From a virus: a stretch of 53,015 nt of DNA. The notes beneath the pieces are model-generated. The model saw only the letters and a list, made by a program, of their open reading frames with translations, searched no databases and had not been told where the DNA came from. Shown here piece after piece: positions 34,623-43,572 of the stretch. Location of the stretch: IMG/VR virus record IMGVR_UViG_3300028008_001497, positions 1 to 53,015 of that record; one strand, 5' to 3'. Position 1 is the first letter of the stretch. Each line of letters starts with the position of its first letter. Both the position numbers and the translations under genes were made by a program.

Positions 34623-36385
34623 GTAGGATAATAATTTTAAGCGATATCTATGATGTAAGAGGTACAGGTGGTACAAAGTTTAGATCGCACTTTCTCGAAG
34701 AGGATGAACGTACTGACATGTACAAATCTGCTTTTGAAGATGTTAATAGTGAATACGGATTAGAAATATCAGTTAAAAATACCAACTATGTAGGTGGCAA
34801 ATATTTAGGTAGTAGTAAGTACAACTTCTGGACTAGATACATGGGACCGTATACTGTAGCTAGTAATATTAGAGAACATACAAAATACGAAGCAATAGTT
34901 TTTGATTATTTTACTAAACTAGATAATTTCTTTGATTTCTTTGAACAGTTAGTAACACCAGATACTGAGTATGTTGCTTTAAGTTTAACGTTTTTAAATA
35001 ATCCTTTTAATCCTACTCAAGGAAAATTTAATTTATGGCATTTTAGTCATGAAGAATGTTGCGAATGGTTTAAGGAATTAAAACGTCGGGCCCCAAACGC
35101 AAAAATAATAATCGGTGGCGCATTAGTAGATACAATATATAAACAGCACTTTGTAACAGGAAAAGTAAATAAGTCTTTGCCCGAGGCAATGAAAGAGTAT
35201 ATTGATTATGCGTTCCATGGGTACAGTGAAAGAACAATGGTTGATTTTTTAAATGGCGAGCTAGACCCTTCTCAAATGCGTATAAAAGATAATGTAACAT
35301 TTATTAATGAACCTGCACTAGCTGGCAAAGGCGCAATAGTTACACAAACAAAATGGATACCGCAAGATAGTGTACAAACAGGCGAATGGCTTCCTTTAGA
35401 AATATCAAAAGGTTGTAGATTTGGATGTAAGTTCTGTTTCTATGATCATAGTGGAACAGTTATTAAAAGTGCTGAATGTTTAAGAAGAGAACTACTTTAT
35501 AACTATGAGCATTTTGGAACAACTGGATATCAACTTACTGATGATACAGTAAACGACAGTATGGCAAAAATTAATATGATGCATGATGTTATTAGTAGCT
35601 TGCCGTTTAAGATCGAATGGATTGCGTATACCAGACCGGATATGTTCCATAAGTTTCCACAAATGTTAGATAAAATGCTAGACATGGGATGTAGAGGTAT
35701 GTTCTTAGGCGTTGAAACTTTTAATCATACAGCAGCAAAAGTTGCCGGTAAAGGATTAGACCCTGAAAAAATTAAAGGAATACTAGAGTGGATTCGCGAA
35801 AAAGCAGGAGACGAAATCTTTATACTTACTAGTTTTATAGTAGGGCTTCCTGGCGAAACTGAAGAAAGTCTAATGGATACTGCTGATTGGTTAGTTAAAC
35901 AACAAGTTATCGATAAAGCGCAATACGAAATACTTTTTGTATCAGATGCCGGCGGCCGCACAAGTAATGCGTTTAGTGACAAGTCTGATAAATTTGGAAT
36001 ACATGAAGTAAGATGGGATCCTGAATACTATTGGAGACACGGCACTATGGATTTACCTAAAGCTAAAGAAATTGCGTTAAGGTGGGAGAGTATAATGGAA
36101 AATCATCCCCGCACACAATTTGAAAGACATGCTGACTACAATGTAAGTTTTTGGGCATATCCAAGACTTCGTAGCTTTGGATTAACACATCATGAAGCTA
36201 CAGACGCATTATGTTCTGGAATAGTACCTGATTATGTATACAAGTCAAACATTGAATGGATAGGTAAGTACCACCTTGGCTTAATAAAACATAATGATCT
36301 CACAGGAAATATAACGTACAACACCAGTTGGATGTATCCAACAGACGGAGATCAGCGAAATAATCAGGTACCTATTAAACTATGA
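34619..36385 (+). CDS. Radical SAM enzyme with B12-binding-like domain, family D (longest)
   Basis: 588 residues, the largest protein of the cassette. An N-terminal extension of about 75 residues precedes the Rossmann-like domain (GPYTVASNIREHTKYEAIVFDYF, AKIIIGGALVDTIY), again without DxHxxG. SKGCRFGCKFC has cysteines 266, 270 and 273. GVETFNHTAAKVAGKG and SFIVGLPGETEES are shared with its relatives. It overlaps the next gene by 4 bases (ATGA). Confidence 0.86.
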   Translation: MSRIIILSDIYDVRGTGGTKFRSHFLEEDERTDMYKSAFEDVNSEYGLEISVKNTNYVGGKYLGSSKYNFWTRYMGPYTVASNIREHTKYEAIVFDYFTKLDNFFDFFEQLVTPDTEYVALSLTFLNNPFNPTQGKFNLWHFSHEECCEWFKELKRRAPNAKIIIGGALVDTIYKQHFVTGKVNKSLPEAMKEYIDYAFHGYSERTMVDFLNGELDPSQMRIKDNVTFINEPALAGKGAIVTQTKWIPQDSVQTGEWLPLEISKGCRFGCKFCFYDHSGTVIKSAECLRRELLYNYEHFGTTGYQLTDDTVNDSMAKINMMHDVISSLPFKIEWIAYTRPDMFHKFPQMLDKMLDMGCRGMFLGVETFNHTAAKVAGKGLDPEKIKGILEWIREKAGDEIFILTSFIVGLPGETEESLMDTADWLVKQQVIDKAQYEILFVSDAGGRTSNAFSDKSDKFGIHEVRWDPEYYWRHGTMDLPKAKEIALRWESIMENHPRTQFERHADYNVSFWAYPRLRSFGLTHHEATDALCSGIVPDYVYKSNIEWIGKYHLGLIKHNDLTGNITYNTSWMYPTDGDQRNNQVPIKL

Positions 36386-37005
36386 ATAATATAAAGTTTA
36401 TAGATCCTTTATTTGATACTAGGTATTTTAAAAAGTTATATAAAAAACAAATAAACCAGCACTTATATTCCGATCTTGGACATGTAATCAACGATTGGAT
36501 TATTATAAATTTATATAATCCAATCAATAGTGTAATTGAAACACAGACAACATTTAACAATGAATGGAAAATGGAAAATTGGTGTATGCAGCAGCCTGTT
36601 GGTAGTACAACTATATATATGGATAAAACTGGAAATGTTATATACAATGATTTATACAATAGTGTAAAAATACATAGCTTTGATCTTGATATTGCAAATA
36701 ATAAAAAATATGTTAATACTTGTACAAAATACAATTTTAAGTATTTGTGGTACAGTATTCATAAAGGACCTCATAAGTTGCCAATGCACGTAGATAAAGA
36801 TAGTCCAATTCGTTATGTTCAGTGTATAAGTAAAGAAACTACACATACAGATTGGTGTTATAACGGAAATAATTTAAGTTTAAAAGAAGGCGATGCTTTT
36901 CTTTTTGATCCAAAATTTACACATAGTATTATTACTGAACAAGATGAAAGTGTCTTTTTAATAGCAGATTGTGTTGAATATACAGTAGATGAGTTTAATG
37001 TCTAG
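36382..37005 (+). CDS. 2OG-Fe(II) oxygenase-like protein (fourth)
   Basis: 207 residues. PMHVDKDSPIRYVQCI gives the HxD ligands at 136 and 138; LKEGDAFLFDPKFTHSI gives the distal His at 181. The beta-helix pattern is good, although an obvious 2-oxoglutarate Arg/Lys is not certain. It precedes the aminotransferase gene and overlaps it by 17 bases (8 if the later ATG of that gene is used). Confidence 0.62.
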   Translation: MNNIKFIDPLFDTRYFKKLYKKQINQHLYSDLGHVINDWIIINLYNPINSVIETQTTFNNEWKMENWCMQQPVGSTTIYMDKTGNVIYNDLYNSVKIHSFDLDIANNKKYVNTCTKYNFKYLWYSIHKGPHKLPMHVDKDSPIRYVQCISKETTHTDWCYNGNNLSLKEGDAFLFDPKFTHSIITEQDESVFLIADCVEYTVDEFNV

Positions 37006-38044
37006 ACAAATATTTTCTTATTCAAACCATAGTAGATTTACAAATCCAGAAGTTTTTGTTTCGGGAAAAAATGATACTGTAACAAACGCTGACGATAAGA
37101 CATATATCGATTGTAATAGTGGATTATGGAATGTAAACTTTGGATACAATAATCCAATGTATACTCCTACAACTGATCTGCATTATTACCCAACGCATTT
37201 TTGGAGTAGCACTGAATCAACAGAACTTGCTGCTGAACAAATATGTAAATGGTTTGGTTATGATAGAGTGTTTTTTGGACACAGCGGAAGTGATGCTATA
37301 GACACTTCTATATACATTGCAAAATATTATACAGGTAAAACAGACATTTTAGCATACAGTGTAGGCTATCATGGTACAAACACTCAAGCAAGTGTGTATG
37401 ACAGCTACACGGCGCTGTTAGACGCTGTAAACAGCAACACAGCAGCAGTTATTATAGAGCCTATAATGATTACTAATGGTGTTATAGAGTTTGATAAACA
37501 AACATTGCAGCAACTATTTGATTTAAAGCAGCAGTATGATTTTTGTATTATATTTGATGAAACTGTTACTGCATTAGGACGAGGCGATTATAGTTTTGAT
37601 TACAAGCCAGATATACTTATTGCTAGTAAAGGATTAACCAATGGAATATTTCCTCTAAGTGCTACAATGGTAAACGCTGATATTGGAAGTTATATTAAAA
37701 ATACAGATAGAGTATTTTCGCATGGATATACAATGAGTGGCCATCCACAAGGCAGTTATGCACTATTACAAACTATAAAACAAGTCGAAGACATGAAATA
37801 TCAATTGATAGATTTGCAAAATGCATTTTGCAAACAGTTAAATGAGCATAACTTAGATTATACAAACAAAGGATTAGTGTTTGGTATTCATGTTGAAAAC
37901 GGAATATACATACGTAGAGAACTACAAAAACAAGGATATCTTATACGTCAAGCAAATAACACACTATTATTTTTGCCTATGTTTATTGCTGATCATAATG
38001 ATTATACTAGATTTTTCGATCTTGTAGCCACTTTGTCAAAATAG
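36989..38044 (+). CDS. Class III PLP-dependent aminotransferase
   Basis: 351 residues, shorter than the usual 400-450. GHSGSDAIDTSI (97-108) is the phosphate-binding region, IIFDETVTALGR holds Asp190 that contacts the PLP ring nitrogen, and IASKGLTNG carries the Schiff-base Lys214. The small N-terminal domain is reduced. It probably transfers an amino group to an aldehyde or ketone of the pathway (an ALDH and a GNAT are nearby). It is the last gene of the plus-strand cassette; its 3' end overlaps the SET-domain gene on the other strand by 38 bases. The second in-frame ATG at 36998 is an alternative start. Confidence 0.88.
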   Translation: MSLMSRQIFSYSNHSRFTNPEVFVSGKNDTVTNADDKTYIDCNSGLWNVNFGYNNPMYTPTTDLHYYPTHFWSSTESTELAAEQICKWFGYDRVFFGHSGSDAIDTSIYIAKYYTGKTDILAYSVGYHGTNTQASVYDSYTALLDAVNSNTAAVIIEPIMITNGVIEFDKQTLQQLFDLKQQYDFCIIFDETVTALGRGDYSFDYKPDILIASKGLTNGIFPLSATMVNADIGSYIKNTDRVFSHGYTMSGHPQGSYALLQTIKQVEDMKYQLIDLQNAFCKQLNEHNLDYTNKGLVFGIHVENGIYIRRELQKQGYLIRQANNTLLFLPMFIADHNDYTRFFDLVATLSK

Positions 38045-38546
38045 TACCACTAACCCGATAGTTGTATACTTCGGGTAGGTTGTGTACTAACCAATCCTTG
38101 CCAGTTATATGTTTTCGACATTGTTCTGCACCACAGCAGCATTTATCAATGATAGTATAATCGTGATCAATAAACCCGGCATAATCTACAGTTATCTGTT
38201 CGTCTACATTAATGTCACGCAATGCAATGATTAAGTTTTCTTGAACGTATGCTGTAGGGTTGCAACTATGATTGTGGCAACCATTGAGCCAGTATTTCAA
38301 TCCACCTTGAAAGTGCCATGCACTGTTTACTAAATGAAAGTAATCTTGTTTGTATGCAGATCTTTCTTTTTCAGTTAACCACATACCACCTACACGATAA
38401 ATGATATCTCCTTCTTTGATATCTCGAGTAGCAAACTTACCATAACCAACTGTATCACTAATGAAGCGCAACTCATTAGTATCACTACTAAGTCCCAAAC
38501 TTATTTCGTGTGTATTTAAATATTCAATGAGATTGTGTTTATTCAT
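38007..38546 (-). CDS. SET-domain protein (lysine methyltransferase-like)
   Basis: 179 residues. GYGKFATRDIKEGDIIY (34-50) opens the SET fold, NHSCNP (92-97) and ITVDY (118-122) are the S-adenosylmethionine and catalytic core motifs, and CCCGAEQC (136-143) is a post-SET-like zinc cysteine cluster. Such proteins methylate protein lysines; they are unusual in phages. The target may be a host or virion protein, but nothing in the sequence says which. It overlaps the preceding PP-loop gene by 8 bases, and its 3' end runs into the convergent aminotransferase gene. Confidence 0.83.
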   Translation of the reverse strand: MNKHNLIEYLNTHEISLGLSSDTNELRFISDTVGYGKFATRDIKEGDIIYRVGGMWLTEKERSAYKQDYFHLVNSAWHFQGGLKYWLNGCHNHSCNPTAYVQENLIIALRDINVDEQITVDYAGFIDHDYTIIDKCCCGAEQCRKHITGKDWLVHNLPEVYNYRVSGTILTKWLQDRKI

Positions 38547-39426
38547 ATTTTATAGGTCTTAATAGCTCTACACCAAACATTGGAATATATTCTTCAAACG
38601 GTATTAGTTGCTCGCCGTTATCACCTAAGTTTAATGCTAATAGTTTGTCTCTGTATTCTTTATCTAAATCCATCATTAGTTCAAAGCCGGTAAGTTTGCC
38701 TCTAGGCTCAACATCAAAATCTTCAGCAATAATACTTGGTTTAATCTTTTTACTGTTTATATATCTATCTTTGAAAGCTGTTTCTACCCAACGATATACA
38801 CTTTCTTTTTGTAAATAACTTATCATAGTTTCTGGTGTGTATTGGAAAAAACTAGGAATACATTCTCTTTGTATATCTCGGAAATATGTATATAATGTAG
38901 TAACTCTAGCTTCTTCGCAATCGTATACAGGCTTTTTTCCTATTTGTCGTATCAAGTAGTTTTCACCACCACCAAATACAGGTATACCATCCAAACGATT
39001 GGCACAGTGATAATATAAGTTTAGTTGAGGACTACTACAACGTGTGACTTGTGCAAAATCTATTAGCTGTGTTTTATAAAAGTCTTCTACATTGATATCA
39101 ATAATATCAGGAGAAATACCTCTGGCTGCACATAATCTTAATGCATAGTTTATATCGTGTAAGTTAAGGTTACGCTCATATCTAAATATAGCTACTCTAG
39201 GAGTTATACCACATGAAATAAAACTATGCAGCATTACTTCACTATCAAGCCCGCCACTTAATAATAAAACAAGTTTGTCACCATGTAAATCATAAAGTTG
39301 CTGTGCTGTAGATTTGCATTCATCTCTCCACGATCCATACGAACTTACAGTTCCGTGATTAAAATAAAAGTCGTTGTCGCATGTAAATCCACAATCTACA
39401 TGATTATTTTTTGTATATTCAAACAT
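38539..39426 (-). CDS. Asparagine synthetase-like PP-loop protein
   Basis: 295 residues with SGGLDS at 57-62, the PP-loop of the asparagine synthetase B/argininosuccinate synthetase type; no glutaminase domain is present. IPVFGGGENYLIRQ resembles the substrate-side loop of asparagine synthetase-like domains. It differs from the QueC-like copies at 11112 and 13310, having no C-terminal CxxC pair. No Met occurs before the PP-loop other than the first, so the start is firm. Transcription comes from the perfect leaderless promoter at 39433-39461. It forms an operon with the SET-domain gene. Confidence 0.78.
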   Translation of the reverse strand: MFEYTKNNHVDCGFTCDNDFYFNHGTVSSYGSWRDECKSTAQQLYDLHGDKLVLLLSGGLDSEVMLHSFISCGITPRVAIFRYERNLNLHDINYALRLCAARGISPDIIDINVEDFYKTQLIDFAQVTRCSSPQLNLYYHCANRLDGIPVFGGGENYLIRQIGKKPVYDCEEARVTTLYTYFRDIQRECIPSFFQYTPETMISYLQKESVYRWVETAFKDRYINSKKIKPSIIAEDFDVEPRGKLTGFELMMDLDKEYRDKLLALNLGDNGEQLIPFEEYIPMFGVELLRPIKYE

Positions 39427-39432
39427 AACACT

Positions 39433-39461
39433 ATTATATTATTATATAGAAAAAATGTCAA
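39433..39461 (-). promoter_or_regulatory. Perfect-consensus sigma70 promoter, leaderless, -35 over a stop codon
   Basis: On the minus strand: TTGACA (39456-39461), exactly 17 bases, TATAAT (39433-39438), then 6 bases to the ATG at 39426. The TGA stop of the upstream protease gene (39458-39460) lies inside the -35 box (GGT-TGA-C). Confidence 0.85.
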
Positions 39462-41881
39462 CCTCTATCCCATTTTTGAATATAGTTTATTTGTACACCG
39501 CTAGTGCGCAAGCCTGACTTCATACTACTCTTACGCTTTGGAAACACTGTTTGTTTAAACTGTGTTGCATCTTGGTATATAACCTTTGGCGCTTCGCTAG
39601 TTTCTATACTAGTATAATCAGTCCAGTTAGCATCATTTAAACCTGTTGATTCGGTTCCGTAATAGAAGTTGGCAGTGGTTTGCCCTGGCATATTAGAAAG
39701 ATATGTCTTGATATCTGCATATGTCCAGTCTCTATTAAACTGCACCAATGTAGAAATAAATCCTGCTGCACACGGACATGCTGCACTAGTGCCACTAAAT
39801 CCTGTATCTTCAGGAACACCAGCACCACTTCCACTGTTGCCAGTAAACCCAGCATACGTAGCAGGATAATCACCTTCTGGAACATAACTACGGTTTGCTG
39901 CTAATATTCCATCTGCTGGTGCATACAAGTCTATTCCGTTGCCTCTGTCACTGTATCCAACTTTTCGTTCTTTAGCAGTTCCTGTGGAATGATCATCGTC
40001 TAGTGCACCGATGTTGATCGTTTTGTATGTGACCTCGCCAGTTACTCCGTCAACAGTTTTACCACCTTGTTGTGGAAATCCACGTCTATTGGTAGTACCT
40101 GTAACTTCAATACCAAACTCTTCAAAGCTACTTTGTTCTAAGGTATCGGTATTGTTTTGTGCGATATAGTTATCAAAGTCTGGATGCCCCCAGTTGGTTT
40201 GTTTTTGATTACTATTACCAGCAGCACATACAAATATAACGCCGCTGTCGATCAATTCGTCTAATGCTGTTGTCATAGAATTAGTTTTCATTTCGCCTTT
40301 CCAACGTCCACCATCGCCTTGTGTTCCCATGTGGCTTAGCCAACTTATACCAGTTTCTGTTGTGTATGCTGTTGCAGCACCACCTCTAAAATGATGATAA
40401 AGTGTAGAAGCTTCAGTGCCCCCTGGTGACTTAACAGCTCTGTATCCCCAACTATTTGAACTCACAGTTGGATCTTGTGTGCCATATGCAGGATTTATAG
40501 GTTTTACATTATGAAAGATTTTTTGCATGTCAAAACCAGGCTCGATGTCACTGCCATATGTGCCATACAAGTTTAAAACCCATTTGTTAGCGTTGTATGC
40601 CCAACCTTGTGTTCTACCGTATGTAAGCGCCATACAGGGTGTACAGTGCTCTCCTACACTGCTCTGTGTTGTGTTGGTACCGTTGCAGTATGCTCGTGTA
40701 TAGTTGCTTGTAATAAACGATACAACGCCAGCACTTGGAAACTTTGCTCTAAACACACTACTTCTATTATTTGAATTAGTCCACCATCCTCTTGCAAAAC
40801 TTTCGATAGGTACAGTAGTTCCGTCCCATCTTTGTTCAATTCTGTCGCCCATTTGGACATTAATAGTTCCACTCATATTTACATGAGTACTACATTGATA
40901 ATAATATGTTCCTGCTTCGGTTGGTGAAAAAGTAACAGTTCCGTTGTTTACTGCACCCTGTCCGGTAGTATTTGGCGCTTGATCTCCTGTACCAGAAGTT
41001 TGTGTAATTTTAATATATAACGGATGATTACCTTCTGGACTTGTGTTGGTTATTCTGAGAGTATCGCCTACGTAAATAGTTATAGGATAATCAGGACCGC
41101 CACCGCTTCCAGTACGATCTTGTCCAGTGTTTAATGTATAACTACCACCTTCAGAAGGACTAGCAAATACTGATCTACTGTAAGATGCAGGTAAAGGAAG
41201 AAAATAATCTGGATCTAAGTATAATGGTGCATCTAAACATAAATCTAATACATCACAGCTACCATTTCCAGGTAGTAGATTACCACCTGTGTATCCGTTT
41301 GGTTTCTCACCTTCGGTATCTCTATTAAACTCAGGGTGTCCAAGCCAACCAGCACCATCATCTGCTACAATAACATCAACATGCTTGCCATCACCCCACT
41401 GAGGTATTTTACTTGTTTTTACAACGCTATCTGCGTCACCGCCCTCGATCCATGGATCAACTAGTGTACTAGCTCTTAATGTCCCCCAGTTGGTTCTGTT
41501 GATATCTGCTGCACCGGGTGTACCAGGTAGTGTGTTAGAAGTTTCCATCTCTTTGTAAACTTTAACTGTATTTGTGTATCTATTAAAGTTTTTTGGACTA
41601 GCACTTGCATGAAGTTCGTCTGCAGGTGCTTTATATGTTTCAGGATACTTCGAGTAATCAATATTAATAAATTTTACACGAGGGTCGTCTTTTAGTGCAG
41701 TTGCTTCTGCATCAGTAAGTAGATAACTTCCTCTAGTAGCACTATGTTCTTTTTCGTCTTCTACAGTAACTTCTCTACTTGGAACACTAGCGTATGTGTT
41801 TCCGTCTGCAATAAGTTCTGCATGTAGTTCTTGCCATTGCTCTGCTGTATTTGTTCCTAGAGAATAATATTGTTCACTCAT
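39458..41881 (-). CDS. Subtilisin-like (S8) protease with inserted cupredoxin domain
   Basis: 807 residues from the ATG at 41881 (AAGGAC upstream). A propeptide-like N-terminus (about 1-110) precedes the catalytic parts: Asp174 in VIVADDGAGW, His412 in GEHCTPCMALTYG, Asn556 in VCAAGNSN and Ser699 in GFSGTSAACP. Between Asp and His, about residues 240-343, lies a cupredoxin-like domain (ITIYVGDTLRITNT ... GTYYYQCSTHVNMSGTINV) with candidate copper ligands His286, Cys330, His333 and Met336. It lies between a fibre-like gene and a promoter and is probably a virion protein. The HGTH motif of the family is altered to EHCT. Whether the protease is active is unknown. Confidence 0.83.
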   Translation of the reverse strand: MSEQYYSLGTNTAEQWQELHAELIADGNTYASVPSREVTVEDEKEHSATRGSYLLTDAEATALKDDPRVKFINIDYSKYPETYKAPADELHASASPKNFNRYTNTVKVYKEMETSNTLPGTPGAADINRTNWGTLRASTLVDPWIEGGDADSVVKTSKIPQWGDGKHVDVIVADDGAGWLGHPEFNRDTEGEKPNGYTGGNLLPGNGSCDVLDLCLDAPLYLDPDYFLPLPASYSRSVFASPSEGGSYTLNTGQDRTGSGGGPDYPITIYVGDTLRITNTSPEGNHPLYIKITQTSGTGDQAPNTTGQGAVNNGTVTFSPTEAGTYYYQCSTHVNMSGTINVQMGDRIEQRWDGTTVPIESFARGWWTNSNNRSSVFRAKFPSAGVVSFITSNYTRAYCNGTNTTQSSVGEHCTPCMALTYGRTQGWAYNANKWVLNLYGTYGSDIEPGFDMQKIFHNVKPINPAYGTQDPTVSSNSWGYRAVKSPGGTEASTLYHHFRGGAATAYTTETGISWLSHMGTQGDGGRWKGEMKTNSMTTALDELIDSGVIFVCAAGNSNQKQTNWGHPDFDNYIAQNNTDTLEQSSFEEFGIEVTGTTNRRGFPQQGGKTVDGVTGEVTYKTINIGALDDDHSTGTAKERKVGYSDRGNGIDLYAPADGILAANRSYVPEGDYPATYAGFTGNSGSGAGVPEDTGFSGTSAACPCAAGFISTLVQFNRDWTYADIKTYLSNMPGQTTANFYYGTESTGLNDANWTDYTSIETSEAPKVIYQDATQFKQTVFPKRKSSMKSGLRTSGVQINYIQKWDRG

Positions 41882-41892
41882 ATTTTTAGTCC

Positions 41893-43542
41893 TTAGATTA
41901 AGCTGGCCCAAGCACCGTTTTCATATCCCTGGAATTTGTTTAGTGTAGTATTGTAAATCATATCACCGTTTTCGGCACTCAAAGCATCACGTTCAGTGGT
42001 TGTAAAACTTGCTAGTTTAAACGGACTACTTGATACTTCTACCCTTGTACCGGCAGCAAGTATAATGTCAGTGTCACTTGATATTTCTGGTGTTCCACTA
42101 GCATTAGTAATGATGTTTTCAACTTCTATAGTATCGGCAATAATTTTGTTTGTAACAATTAAATCGTTTTCAACTGTAACATCACTGCTAAATGTAGCTG
42201 CTGGTGTTACTACAACTCCACTCGAATCACTTGAGTCTAATGTAGTACCAGTAAATGTAAAGCTACCTAATGTTGCTGGCTGTACAGCACTATCTGCTAA
42301 TGCACCTTGCGCACTAGTTGCAGCATCTGTTATTCCGTAACCTGCTAGTGTAGTTGGTGTTACACCTAAATCAGTAAAATCTTCTACTGTACCAGTAATA
42401 GTTATGTTGCCTTCTGCATCACTTGCTGTCGTAATACCGGTACCACCAAGTATACCAATAGTTTCTTGACCATTAACAACTCTTAATGTACTATCGTCTG
42501 CTGTGACATTCCAATGTGAATAGTTGTCAGTACTTCCGCCACCGCCACCACTAGATACTTCACGCATATTTAACCAGTTGCCAGCTTCATATATTTGGAA
42601 TCTACTATTTGTTGTATTGTAGATCATCATACCGTTTGCACCAGTTAGTGCGTCACGTTCTGCTGTTGTAAAAGATCCTGTTTGTATAAAGCCTGTTGCT
42701 TTTACATTACCTCTTACATCAAGTCTTAAACCTGCTGCTGGAGTATAATCACCAATAGCCATATTACCATCGGCAAATCCTACATAGTTAGTTGCCGCGT
42801 ACGATCCACTTGATGATGTACCAAGATACAATCCTGAATGCCATGCAGCAAATGATACATATGTTTTTGTACCAGTATCGTCTATTTGATCAAAACCTAT
42901 TAATCCAATATTTTGATCACTTGCCGTACCTGCATCAGTTCTTCTAATTTTTAAATACTGAGCTTCTTCGGTATTTGAAAAGTTTGTAGTGCCTATTGAT
43001 CCAGATGTTCCGTGACTTACATTTAACGAAGTATCATAAGTTATCTTATTAACATCTTGTAAGTTTCCGTGTAATGTACGAGTATTGCCGTCGACTATTA
43101 TAGTCGAATCGTCAGAAAACACACTACCAGTCATGTCTCCATCAAAAGTACCTGTGTGCGCACCTACTGCATTACCTGTAACATTACCTGTAACATTACC
43201 AACAAAACTATTAGCGGTTATTATGCCAGTACCTGCACCGCTTGCTGTAACATCTCCAGATATATTAATATCGCCATCGCCGACAATCTCTTGTCCGGTA
43301 ATACTTAAATCAACATCAATACTGATATTTGCATCACTAAGCGTTAAAACTGATGCTGTAGCATTATCAGTAATGCCTGTTAAGCTGCCGCCACCACCGC
43401 TGCCGCCCTGTAATACACCACCGGGTGTAGTTCCATCGCCAACGTATATTTTTTTAGTATCGGTGACATATATTATTTCGCCTTCAGCTGGCGTAATACT
43501 TGTCCTGTTTGCTTCTGTTCCGCGTCTTAGCTTTAAAGCCAT
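41893..43542 (-). CDS. Tail-fibre-like structural protein
   Basis: 549 residues. The N-terminus ALKLRRGTEANR, GEIIYVTDTKKIYVGDGTTPGG is the attachment-type domain common to many marine phage fibres. The middle has Gly-rich linkers and VTGNVTGNAVG-type repeats. Two copies of the module ERDAL..(E)NG.MIYNT...(K/R)FQ.YE are present, at about 308-345 and at the C-terminus, and a third lies in the protein at 2042-3457. A late-type GATAAATA (43573-43580) and AGGAGA precede the ATG. It ends 12 bases before the protease start, so the two are probably co-transcribed. Confidence 0.82.
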   Translation of the reverse strand: MALKLRRGTEANRTSITPAEGEIIYVTDTKKIYVGDGTTPGGVLQGGSGGGGSLTGITDNATASVLTLSDANISIDVDLSITGQEIVGDGDINISGDVTASGAGTGIITANSFVGNVTGNVTGNAVGAHTGTFDGDMTGSVFSDDSTIIVDGNTRTLHGNLQDVNKITYDTSLNVSHGTSGSIGTTNFSNTEEAQYLKIRRTDAGTASDQNIGLIGFDQIDDTGTKTYVSFAAWHSGLYLGTSSSGSYAATNYVGFADGNMAIGDYTPAAGLRLDVRGNVKATGFIQTGSFTTAERDALTGANGMMIYNTTNSRFQIYEAGNWLNMREVSSGGGGGSTDNYSHWNVTADDSTLRVVNGQETIGILGGTGITTASDAEGNITITGTVEDFTDLGVTPTTLAGYGITDAATSAQGALADSAVQPATLGSFTFTGTTLDSSDSSGVVVTPAATFSSDVTVENDLIVTNKIIADTIEVENIITNASGTPEISSDTDIILAAGTRVEVSSSPFKLASFTTTERDALSAENGDMIYNTTLNKFQGYENGAWASLI

Positions 43543-43572
43543 ATTAAAGTCTCCTAGGTGTACTGTTTTATA

